Below are positions 47,101-55,767 of a DNA stretch of 64,000 nt, piece by piece. Each line of letters opens with the position of its first letter. The first letter of the stretch is position 1. This stretch comes from Phoronis australis. Its lineage: Eukaryota; Phoronida; Phoronidae. Below the pieces are notes generated by a model. The model saw only the letters and a list, made by a program, of their open reading frames with translations, was not told the origin of the DNA and searched no databases. Location: positions 584,656-648,655 of the forward strand of contig NMRA01000123.1 in the NCBI GenBank assembly GCA_002633005.1. Direction: 5' to 3'. A program made the position numbers and the translations under genes.

Positions 47101-50100
47101 TTCGCTTCGAGTATACTCGAAAATTGAGTACGTGCTCGAAATTTCGAGTACAGATTTTTCGAGTATGACATTGAATACACCAAAGCTGAGTCTGTACTCG
47201 AGTTAAGTATGAAGTGTGAGTTTGAGCATGATTCGAGTCTGAGTACGGAGATTGGAGACCGGGCCCAGGTTTGCCTGGACTGAAGGATCATTCACCTCCT
47301 AAAAAATGTGCTGTATTAAAAATAACTCTCTGCAATTAATTCAGTGATCTACTATCCACACTGTCTGTGTCACTTCCAGTTGTAAATGCTAGTGAATCTA
47401 TACACAATCAACCAGTATTTACACAACTAATCTCTGTCAACTCAGAATGAATTGCTGCAGCTAAAACCACAGCATTATCCACTTGCAACTGAGTACGGCA
47501 ATCCTAACTTCTTGCAAGTACATATCTTGGAACTGCAGTTGGTCTTACACGAGCATCTCACTACTTTCAGCAGGTTCTCTGGTGCTGCTGACTGGTTCGT
47601 CGTCGTGGAAATGAATTTTCCACCTGCCAGCATCCATCCCCAATACAGCGAGTCTAGGCCACTGCCACGGAAACCAGACCGTTCTTGCTCTTGATAATAT
47701 GTCCCGGCAGCATGGAATTTAGCTACTGAAGAAAGTTGGTGATAATGACTGCATTTGGACTGTGACTAGTCTGACACCTCATCCACAAATTGCCTGTATC
47801 GCAAGTCATCCAAATTTGCAGAGCCAGTACCGCCATAAAGCACAGATGCAACTCTTACCAGCTTCAAATAGGTCTTGCTTCAGCTGCATGTGTCTAGTGA
47901 ATACTCTAACTAGAGTTTTTGCGGAATTCTCGATCACGCAATTTTTTGAATGGGAGAGCCTTTGCTAATACCGAACAGTTGTAATGTTGTGTTGCAACCA
48001 CCTATTGCATACGCAAATGGCAGAACTGCGCAAGTTTCGGCACCAAGAGACAACTGTAGTTCCTTGATGTCCCAGACTCTCCTCTTGCTTTGGTGCCTCT
48101 TGTCAAATTTCATGAGCATTGGAATTTGTTGTGAAGTAGCATGGTAACGCAAAAGAACCAACAAGTCTGTATCGTCTGCAGTAAGGGTAGTTGGACCTTG
48201 TGCTACGTTATCTCATCGTCGCACAAAGACGTCATGCCAGCAAGAAGATCATCATACCGCTTCAGACAGCTCTCAAATCATCATGAAGAATGTCATTGCC
48301 CATTGATTCTTCTGACGAACTATTCTCTGTCACTGTGAATTCTGAAGACCAAAACTCTGATTCAGTCGTGTTTGAATATACCAATGGCAGTACAGTTGGT
48401 CAGAAGCCAGAAGTGAACTCTCGTGAGGGCATTCCACTGTAATCCAAGGTTCAGAATCTGAAGACACTGGCTGGGCATGGCATGCCCCATAGTATACATC
48501 TAGTTATGTGATCAGTTGAGATGTCTGAAGAATCTGTCTCCATATTCTGACGAGCCAAAATTTGTGTACAAGCATTGAACTGCTCCACCTCTTGGCATGG
48601 AATCTGTGTGTTCTGTGTTGGGGACATTTCGGACTCCTGGAATATCTGAAGAACCTGAATTTCTTTCTTCATTGGTTTTTGGATTGGCGTTACTTGATAT
48701 GTCAATATTTGGAAGTGGGATATTAAATGTTCCGGCTTTTATGATAGCATTCAGTGCTGAGTCTACCAACATATGCCCCTCACTGCTCTATCCTCACTTT
48801 TTCCATTTAACATAAGGATCACACTGCTTGATGCATTCACCGTCTCAAGAACTTCGTGAAGCCCAGTGCCTGACATTACGTATCCAATACATCCCAGAAA
48901 GCTCATCTCAGTATGAAATCTTCCAAGCCTGGCTAAGAACAAGTGACTGCAGATCACTGTCGTTTTGTTTGCAGGCACTAATTTCCTCTAAAATCAGTTA
49001 CTTATGTTCATAAAAAGCATGCATATTAAACAAATTGTGGGTCCTTACTATTGAAATTTAAATAATAACTTTTTGTTACACAATCCTATTTGCTTTTCAT
49101 CAAATTCAGGGGAAATCAGCAGCCAAATTCTCAATACATGCCAGCAGCAGACGAAATCGATGCTTGGGAACAACAGAGAAAAAAGCCACTTCCTGCCCAA
49201 TTTTTTAAGGGTTTGTGTAATGAATAAGCCAATAACTCCACCAGAATAACATATTTTTCTAACAGACATTATTTTTGATACCTCAAATGAATATATTTTA
49301 CAGAAAAAAAATTGAGTTTGTGAAATTTATTATAAAAATTTAACTAAAGCCTTTTATGAAAAACACACCAACTTTTATGTTATATAATCTAAAAAGTGAG
49401 TAAAATTCCACATTTAGTATATAAATCTTAAAAACAAATTATAGAAACAACCAACTCATTAACCCTGACTGTAGATTGTAAAATGTTTTTGTGTAAATGC
49501 GTATCAGGTTACAAACAAAGTTTGCACAACGTAAATGCGGTAAATTGGGGTTTGCGAATTGGCAGCCATTTTGGCGGCTATTTTGTCATCCATCTTGATT
49601 TTTTCTCGCAAACCAGTGACCAATTGTAAGGTCCAGATATTTTCAATTGTCTAACTTACAAAAGAATAAAACTGTTTCAGGGCAAAATATAAAAAAGAAA
49701 TCTTGCAACATTTACCAAATTGCCGTTTCGGCAGCCATTTTGTCGGCCATATTGGTTTTATTTTACGGAAAAATTGGCATCTTTTGATTGCTATGCCTGT
49801 TATGAAAAGCATGTAATCAATGACAAACTTTATTGTTTTATTTTTAGCTGTTACATAAGAGTAATATGCCAGAAAACAGTAAAGACCGGTTTTGCCGGTT
49901 TTGTCGGCCTTTTTTTCCGCCAACTGGTAAAACTGACTTCCGCCACTCCGATTTCGGTTTATTTTTTTCTGACACCAAGGGATGTTTGAAGATGCCATTT
50001 ATGCAAAAAACCTTCTGTTGCAATTTTTTCTAGGTTGGGCCCTGTGGAGCCCTAGAATGACTGGACTACTATTACACATTGGTGTCGACTTTCATTCAGT

Positions 50101-53100
50101 ATGCTCTACGGCAGATTCGCAGAACCAGCAAATACCTACCAAGTAAACATGCTAGTGGTACCAGGCCAGTATCGCTTTGAACCATTTTCTACTAGTGCCA
50201 GGTACTGGGCCGGTACCAGATTTGTATCGGGTCGGTACTTGTGGCAAGTCAGTACCAGTTTTGTGCCGGTTTGCCGGTACTGGGCCAGTACCAGCTTTGT
50301 ATCGAGCCGGTACCGGCAAGTCAGTATCACTGAGTTTGGTACCGGTTTGCGGCTGGTAGCTGGAGAGACACTAGAGTTGTACCGGTAAATGTCTAACGTC
50401 TTTCATGCGCCGAGGAGTTCATGATTTTACGGTCAAAGGTGATGCTGATAATGACATAGGGTCACAAAAATAAGTTTGGGACCACTGGCACCGTACCAGT
50501 ACTGGGCCGGTGCTGGCTTGGTGCCAGCTAAAATTATTAAATAATGCCTATGAACGGTAAACCTATGTTTTCGGGATGTCGCAGCAACCAATGAAAATGT
50601 AGTAACGCTTTGTGTACCAGGGCTCCTTTTCGGAAATGAAGAAGAAAAGGCACCCATGGCCGTTTTTGGGAGCAAAAACAACTGGTTGTGTTTAGGAAGC
50701 CTTTAGCAAAACTGTTTGTTGTTAACGTGTTGTACATAAGTTGGCCATCTTAGGTTGATCCATGACACCAGGAAAAATTTCATTTTTGGCCATCTTCGAA
50801 ACATCGCATCTCACACACGACTGATTGGATTCATGTGAAACTGTCAAGTACTATGCTTAAACACTGTTCTCCAAATCACCCTTTGGAATTCTTTTTAAAT
50901 GCTCCACATTTGTATGAGGGGCAATAAAAAAGGACTTGTTTGACTTTTATGTAAAACTTAAACTTGTATAAAATGAAAAGATAGTTGAGAAAAGTGTAGC
51001 AGCATTTTTGAGATTTTATCTTGAATGTTTACATATCATGCTGAATGAGGTCATTGATCGATTCTGTTGTTTTGTTACATTTAATATATAATGGAACCTA
51101 GCAAAAGTACATATTTTCTGAAAACAGAAAATCAGTAGAATGTGATTATTGACTTTGTAGTAATCTGCCAGTAATAACACCACGTGACCATGGTTGCTGA
51201 TAAATTGAATTTCGGAAAAAAGGTAGATTCACAGCAAAACAACAGGATCAGTTACATTACCAAATTTCGTGTGATATAAAAGTTCAAGATGAAATTCCAA
51301 AACTTTCGTTACAACTTTTATAATTGTCGTTTTGTTCTCGTTTAGGCAGTTTTTGAGTTTTTCACAAAAAACACGTTAATCCTAATTATTGAGAGTTTTG
51401 CATTAAAGATGGAAATTTTGAAGTCTTCCTAACAGGGTTTTGGAGAACAGTACGTGAATACTTAAGCGTTTAATGCGTTATATTTTAATGGCGCTTAAAA
51501 AGCAACAAATTTAAATCGTGGTGGTAATTCCAGCCCGGACGTGGCCAGTGCGTCCACGTTTTCCTGTCACCACGTAAGATATGATTCCCAGCCTCGCTCC
51601 ACTGAAAATCGCTAAAGGCTTCTTTCATGGTCAGATAGCACATGATCTGGTACCGGTCTTACTGTAACAACGAACACGATCAAAATACTACTTGGTTCAG
51701 TTTTAGAATATAGAGAATTAGCTCAACAAGCGACTGCCATTATTTTGTGAATTGATTGTATTACACCGGACATCCGAAAATCAAACATGGAAAACTTTCT
51801 TTGCGGTGAAAGGTATACTTTGTACATGTATGTCTGTTATGACATAGAAGCAACCGCGACAGATTTACAACACGGTAATTAAGCGGCATGTACTTCTTCA
51901 TACCCGAACATGTTTAAATTAGACTTTATTTGACTTTTATTACCTCATATCTACTTTTTTTTCTTGTAAAGCTTGCAATATGTGTTTATTTCCATGCATT
52001 TCAGCTGTAGTAATGCCCTCTTACGAGATTTGTGCGCAAACCGAGGTTCAGTACCCGCGTGGATATGTGGTTACTCCTAATTATCCCGGGAAATATCCGA
52101 ACAGCAAGGACTGTGTCATAGTTTTGAGAGCCAGTGACACTCATCAAAGATTTAGATTGTCATTCGAGACATTTGACCTCGAAAAAAATGACAACTGCAA
52201 GTATGACAGCGTGAAGATCTACAGCGGTGTCCAAATGTTACCAGAGACAGCAATTGGGACATTCTGCGGCACTGACTTGCCAACGAATATTACTTTGCTC
52301 GCTGAGAACGTCACGATAGCTTTTCACTCCGATGTTTCTAAAACTGGGTCCGGTTTCAAGATGAGATTTGAAGGTTTGTTAACGAAACAGGAGAGTCCAT
52401 ACTTAGAGCGTAATGTAACAGGGAATATGATTCATTCCTCAGCATGCGTCAAAGTAATGCTTGTACCTTGGTGCAAATTCCTGTCGTTAAACCTACTAAA
52501 GACGGCATTAAAGGCTATTGATGCGTTCCATTCCTTGCAACAGTGGCTAATTTCGCTACACGTGTTTACAAAATCACTGTTACTGTACGTGTCAATATTA
52601 AGATTCCTGAACTAGGTCCACCAATAAGCATTGCTTCGTAATCTTACCCCGAGTGCCGTTTGATCACACGTCGCTGTACGTGCACAAGTTGAACAGTGTT
52701 CTGGAAAGGTGCTTTCCCTGATAAACATAGACTGAGACAAAACAGTGATCATTCACGTTTCTCGAGACTATACCAATAACCCGATTTTTCGAGTTTTGAT
52801 ATTTAGACGTATACTTGGGTAAGTAAGGTAGAAAACGTAAAATGGACTGAAAATAAGCATCATTGACACATTGGTAAACCCTTAAAGATGTATTAGCATG
52901 CTGCTAACTATGCAAATGTAAAGCAGGGAATAAACGACAGCGTGATTTGAACATCATCTAAGCTAAACAAAGTGCAGATGTACTCATTGACAATTTGTAA
53001 ATGTGAAATCCAAAATTCTCCACATCGGTAACTTTGGGGACACATACACAGCCTGCATCATCATACCACAATACATCGTCACGATACTGGACACGGTTGA

Positions 53101-55767
53101 GTGATTTACGGCGGATCATTTTCGACACAAACTCCTTCTTGAAAATATGATAATTTTCAACTTACTTCCTATTCAAATCTTGGCTATATGTTGTGTTTCT
53201 AACTAATTTGACCAAGCAATCATAAGTGTGTTGTCGCGATCTACCCTCTGTCGTTGATATTTTAACTTGTTTATATTTGCGCTCATGTTCTAGTATTTTC
53301 CACGGAAGTCGTCACTTCACAAACGACCATGTCTCCGGAAACGACGAAAAGTTACACGTCAGTCAGTAGAACCTTTACGGCACTAGCAACAACCTCGGAA
53401 AATATAACAGAGACGCCAATTACTAAAAAACCAATTTTGCTAACTTCCGAATCCAATCTGCAAACGTCGCCACAAACAGCTGTCAACAATGGTTCTCGAC
53501 ATCGTACACCAAAGACTCGGTCAGATCAGACGAAAGGTATGGACCTGTTTAGTACTTCCTCCGTTTGCCGTTCACTAACATAGTTACCGTTGCCAGCGAT
53601 ATTGGTAATAAAGGTGTTTAGCAGGTAATGTTTTACCTACCCTTACGAAAGTAGTTAATACTGTGCGCTCTCTCCACAATGTATTTGTTTCACTACATCG
53701 CCGGAAGTTGAACAGAAGTAATAGATGAACAACAGTCACTTTATTAAAGCTCTAAAACAACTTTTCCAGGAGATGGCGCCGTAAGTCATGTGGTGGGTGG
53801 CATCGTCGGTGGAAGTGTTGTACTCTGCGCCATTATTGTCGGTCTCGTTTATGGTGTAAAAAGGAGGTACTGCTCTACTTACATGCAAGTTGCACAAAAG
53901 CCTGGACAATGGAAGAGATAGAAATTTTCAACCTATAAAGCTATCTAGTAATCAAAACCTATATTAATTAATTGTTTAGATTAAACAGTTGGTCTGATAG
54001 TGCTTTCACTCAGAATAGAAATTATTTCTATGCTTGGAAAAAGTGATAGTTCGTTATACGTAAGATGTTAAATGATCAACCGGGCCAAGTAAATTGGCGA
54101 TTTATAGGTTAGTGAAGAAATGATGTTTTTTATTTCTTGAAGCCTTGCTCATCGCTTCAAATAGTCTGGTTAAGCCAACTTGTGCTTTGTTTTAAGCAGT
54201 AACTTGTCATCAGTTCTACTCAAGCCCTGGAATCATTTGACTTATGCACAAATTAGCTTTATTATGTGGTTTAAATCGCAAGTTACATGTATTTCCTTGT
54301 AGATGTGACCGAATATTTAAAACTAGCCTTCTCATTCTGGGTCACATTGTTGACTTGCTGTGAAAAAATCATGTTCCACGTGGCACGACTGGGGATGAAT
54401 TGATAAATTTGTGGCGGACACACTATAAGGCACGGTACATTTATCGCAAAAAAATTCCCTTCAATTTGCCTGCTAAAAACACAGGTACGGCAACACCTCT
54501 ACACTTAAAACTTGGGAGCAGCTCTGCCTCCCCCACCCACCAAATACGAAAGCAGTGTAAGGGAAGGTACGTGTTCCCACTAATTTTCAGACGCGCAGCC
54601 TTTGTGGCGATCGGCATTGGCGTTGGGTGGGAAAGTGGGGTTGGCTGGGGCGGTCAAGAAAAGAAAAACACAGCAAAGCATGTAGAAGAGAGGAAAAAAG
54701 CCAATCATTAGGAAGTGCAAAACTGTATTTCCCAAAAAGAGACCTTTCTTTTTTCGTTTAATTCGAAGCAAATTTCAGCTGGCAAATATTCCGGAAGAAA
54801 ACGAGGAAAATTCAAATTGCTCATGAGAACCACAGACGAGTATGTTCATGCGAAGCCCAGCAATATCATTCTCCACGCAGCTCAAACGATCAAATCGTGA
54901 GATTGTAATGAAACACAAAAATAGCATCGACGGGAATCGAAATATAAAACATCACTATTTGTGAATTAATTAAAGGTATTTTTGGTTTTATCACGATAAG
55001 GTATAGCTCTTTTTCTCCACGCCTGTGGCGAGAGGAGTGAGAAATTGGCGACTACCGAAGTGGTGCGAAAAGATGTTGATGACCCATCTCCATTCCCACG
55101 AGTTAGCTTAGGAGACCAAGGGGGAACAGTGGAAACACTCTCGCAAACTGTCTTATGCCTTTGCATAATATTTTCTAGGAAAGCAGGACATGGTGCCCCA
55201 CAAGCTAAGGTGCAGCAGTTTTCAAACGATGCCTACGAACTCGATGTCCACGTTTATGAAGGTGTGAACGACGACCGTACTGGGTTTCAGCCAACGAATA
55301 GGCCTACAACGGAAAGTAAACCCATCGGTCAGGAGGGCTATTACAACTACACGCGCGAACAATTCCCCGATAGTCAGCGGACGAAAAAACACGATCAAGA
55401 TGGCGACGTGGAAGTGACAGAAAATGGAGTTGGTAGTGTCGAAGAGTGGGTGAATAACGACATTTACGCTTTGGAACCAGAAAACGTCAGCAACGCTGAG
55501 CAGACGAAATGGCACGGACGTGATGAAGTGGATTGGGCAGAAAACGACATTTATGAAGTAGAAGATGGTTCCATCAAAAGAAATGCTCAAACGGAAGAGG
55601 CGAATAGTGGTGCTAACTTTTCCAAACAATCAAAGCGACCTGATTTTGACTACGGTCAGCAAACGATATCTCCCGAGTCAGACCGAGACGTGGAATGGGA
55701 GGAAAATGTTATTTATGATGTTGACGACCGGCCAACAAGGAACGATGACTCTGAAACGCATGCTTAA
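28358..55767 (+). CDS. Type I membrane receptor with three CUB domains and N-x-x-Y tail repeats, 7 exons
   Basis: Coding exons: 28358-28418, 40867-41232, 42190-42564, 52005-52373, 53294-53536, 53770-53866, 55179-55767; total 2100 nt, 699 aa, every phase consistent. Order: signal peptide 1-20; CUB1 about 28-142; CUB2 149-267; CUB3 274-390; Ser/Thr-rich stalk 391-471; transmembrane helix about 478-500 with GG.VGG motifs; basic stop-transfer KRRK; acidic tail 504-699. The tail has NDAY523, NDIY600, NDIY629 and NVIY683; the last three lie in a repeated W-x-x-N-x-I-Y-x-[VL]-[ED] block. N-x-x-Y resembles PTB-docking sites and pY-x-[VL]-[ED] could recruit SH2 proteins after phosphorylation (inference). 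CUB domains bind proteins or glycans, often with Ca2+. I recognise no named orthologue, so no symbol is given. The 12.4-kb first intron makes exon 1 the least certain, but phase and signal peptide fit. Confidence 0.9.
31792..31953 (+). pseudogene. P2X7-like intracellular-domain N-terminal fragment
   Basis: A 53-codon ORF, acidic start (DLEEYSSDEDF) then GFSRYQFEPECTDQEILER and REAR-like basic end. The Y-x-FEP followed by charged helix resembles the N-terminus of 'P2X purinoceptor 7-like' proteins common in invertebrate genomes and often carried by mobile elements. The cysteine-rich zinc-binding part that should follow is absent; after the TAG no frame continues it. Family call is from memory. 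Confidence 0.35.
32539..33860. repeat. Duplicated segment, copy 1 (pairs with 34179-35690)
   Basis: Starts at AAGAACAAGCAACCTAGATA and runs nearly identical to the segment starting just after the N at 34178. Differences are scattered substitutions, the length of a TTA microsatellite and the number of palindromic units. Most likely an allelic duplicate. Confidence 0.85.
33225..33590. repeat. ACTCTGCGC...GCGCAGAGT palindromic tandem units, block 1
   Basis: Units of roughly 60 bp: an imperfect palindrome (arms ACTCTGCGC and GCGCAGAGT around GTGCAA), then TTTTACTGTTCTACGTATTT and a T/A-rich spacer. About five units here, with a TTA microsatellite at 33446-33490. ORFs rich in Leu, Tyr and Ser across it are products of the repeat, not genes. 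Confidence 0.85.
34178..34178. other. Single-N contig join
   Basis: Left of the N the sequence equals 37640-37929; right of it the sequence restarts as a copy of 32539. So a compressed gap joins two contigs here. Confidence 0.85.
34179..35690. repeat. Duplicated segment, copy 2
   Basis: Near-identical to 32539-33860, with more palindromic units (about eight) and a longer TTA microsatellite (35076-35127). Confidence 0.85.
39422..39930. repeat. Dispersed repeat copy 2 (GGTCATTAGGTGCA family)
   Basis: Matches window positions 1-457, continuing past it with CATAATGCGCTGAAAGAGGTC. Adjacent to the end of the tandem array, from whose units it seems to be a diverged relative. Confidence 0.8.
40867..41232 (+). 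CDS. CUB receptor exon 2: CUB1
   Basis: Phase 1-1 exon. Contains GNITSPNYPRPYGNSRTCTM, GSCYDYLVI, RFCGD, YSDTTKSAQGFKVRFQG. The usual cysteines are present; the Ca2+-binding Glu of cbCUB domains is not evident. Acceptor TTTCAG, donor CAAG|GTAAGC. Confidence 0.93.
41590..41725. repeat. GGGGGCTACAGC repeat, copy 2
   Basis: Inverted relative of the repeat at 27470-27600: G-run, CTACAGCCCCC, CACTTTTTCCAGTGTTACGC and GTGCTGCGCCGCCCATG. Lies in intron 2 of the receptor gene. Confidence 0.6.
42190..42564 (+). CDS. CUB receptor exon 3: CUB2
   Basis: Phase 1-1 exon. Contains GYIVSENYPSNYENNKDC, GCSDWVVIND, KTCRSTDYP and TKDGFRVTYTG. CUB Glu and Asp are present (FEY, CSDW) but the third Ca2+ ligand position is Asn. 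Acceptor TTGCAG, donor ACGG|GTAGGT. Confidence 0.94.
42694..43962. repeat. Phased CCATTTTCCAAGATGGC repeats, copy A
   Basis: The motif (consensus CCATTTTCCAAGATGGC) recurs near 43310, 43464, 43625, 43780 and 43913, about 155 bp apart. Intervening words such as GCACAACTTCGCAAGAACAG (43347 and 43670) repeat every 310-320 bp, so the unit is a dimer. The whole segment is duplicated at 45154-46389. Confidence 0.8.
43963..44175. mobile_element. DNA transposon, left end (TIR GGCCCGGTCTCC)
   Basis: Begins GGCCCGGTCTCCAATCTCCG and continues with many ACTCATACTCGAG words; the reverse complement closes the element at 47265. Flanked by the 3-bp target duplication CAG (43960-43962 and 47266-47268). A 3-bp duplication fits PIF/Harbinger elements, but no transposase is visible. 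Confidence 0.8.
44177..45122 (-). CDS. Penelope-like/OTU retroelement ORF fragment
   Basis: A 315-codon ORF, open at its 3' end against the N at 44176. Residues 20-75 (WATQAEIFATCTLFHKDIYV, ILLLHRNNHFNLL) resemble the C-terminal half of an OTU cysteine protease, including the His of its active site; the Cys half is missing. Residues 105-220 are Lys/Asn-rich linker. Residues 245-295 (VVNLSNHNLTESEVSLLSKG, LNFCPTK, ARRLRLAAYF) match the conserved region just before the reverse transcriptase of Penelope-like elements. So this is the middle of a retroelement polyprotein, broken by the contig edge. Family calls are from memory of motif shape. Confidence 0.65.
45154..46846. repeat. Copy B of 42694-43962 plus downstream flank (empty transposon site)
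   Basis: 45154-46389 repeats copy A with small indels (for example it lacks about 27 bp after 45689 and has an extra TAGCGGAC near 45627). At 46389 it passes directly from AAAACATCAG to GTTTGCCTGGACTG, with no transposon, and 46390-46846 then matches 47269-47720. It ends at a single N (46847). Confidence 0.9.
46848..47265. mobile_element. DNA transposon, right end
   Basis: Rich in GAGTAC/CTCGAAAT words and ends GGAGATTGGAGACCGGGCC, the reverse complement of the left terminus at 43963. Same element as 43963-44175, with its centre missing at the contig joins. Confidence 0.8.
47560..48980 (-). pseudogene. Decayed mobile-element protein gene (GCDTT / WGW type)
   Basis: Read on the minus strand in pieces: FLGCIGYVMSGTGLHEVLET, then after a one-base shift LVDSALNAIIKAG (near 48750); LTADDTDLLVLLRYHA; RRVWDIKELQLSLGAE and AYAIGGCNTTLQLFGISKG (48164-47950); finally LDSLYWGWMLAGGKF and APENLLKVVRCSCKT (about 47700-47560). 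This order (LHE.LE.VY / LVD.ALN / DTDLLVLL / GCDTTS..G.GKG / WGW / AP..LL..V.C.CK) is that of a widespread uncharacterised protein carried by invertebrate mobile elements. Stops and frameshifts between pieces show it is dead. The last part is also present in the duplicate contig at 46690-46846. Confidence 0.6.
48981..49554. other. AT-rich intron sequence
   Basis: Nothing recognisable; long A/T runs. Confidence 0.5.
49555..50075. repeat. Inverted relative of the 43.0-43.2 kb repeat end
   Basis: Reverse complement of this segment shares with 43032-43160 the series TAGTCCAGTCATTCTA, TTGCAACAG..GTTTT.TTGCATAAA and CGGAGTGGCGGAAGT. It also holds GGCAGCCATTTTG...CGGCCAT words like those of the phased repeat. 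So one repeat family flanks the region in opposite orientation. Confidence 0.6.
50150..50525. repeat. GGTACCGG/GTACTGGGCC minisatellite
   Basis: Irregular tandem units of about 40-60 bp containing GGTACTGGGCCGGTACCAG and TTTGTATCGGGTCGGTAC variants, with a detached piece at 50483-50525 in the opposite sense. Short ORFs with RYWAGT-like peptides are repeat products. Confidence 0.7.
52005..52373 (+). CDS. CUB receptor exon 4: CUB3
   Basis: Phase 1-1 exon. Contains GYVVTPNYPGKYPNSKDC, SFETFDLEKNDNCKYDSVKI, TFCGTDLP, FHSDVSKTGSGFKMRFEG. All four cysteines and the Glu/Asp/Asp set typical of Ca2+-binding CUB domains are present. Acceptor TTTCAG, donor GAAG|GTTTGT. Confidence 0.95.
53294..53536 (+). 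CDS. CUB receptor exon 5: Ser/Thr-rich stalk
   Basis: Eighty-one residues, many Ser/Thr (TSQTTMSPETTKS, TALATTSENITETP), expected to be O-glycosylated and extended; ENIT is one N-glycosylation sequon. Acceptor TTCTAG, donor AAAG|GTATGG, phase 1-1. Confidence 0.85.
53770..53866 (+). CDS. CUB receptor exon 6: transmembrane helix
   Basis: Encodes HVVGGIVGGSVVLCAIIVGL followed by VYGVKRR. One helix with small-residue GG.VGG motifs that favour helix packing, then a basic inner edge. Acceptor TTCCAG, donor AG|GTACTG (phase 2). Confidence 0.92.
55179..55767 (+). CDS. CUB receptor exon 7: cytoplasmic tail with NxxY repeats
   Basis: One exon encodes the whole 196-residue tail and TAA. Strongly acidic. 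Repeats: EEWVNNDIYALE (55441), VDWAENDIYEVE (55528), VEWEENVIYDVD (55690), plus a related NDAYELDVHVYEGV near the membrane (55225). A YYNY cluster lies at about 55339. Acceptor TTCTAG. An ATG-started ORF from 55045 runs in frame into this exon but its first part is intron. Confidence 0.93.

Noticed and set aside
55045-55178. Tail exon starting at the ATG at 55045
   Set aside because: The stretch before 55179 ends in a clear TTTTCTAG acceptor and the phase from the transmembrane exon fits only a start at 55179.
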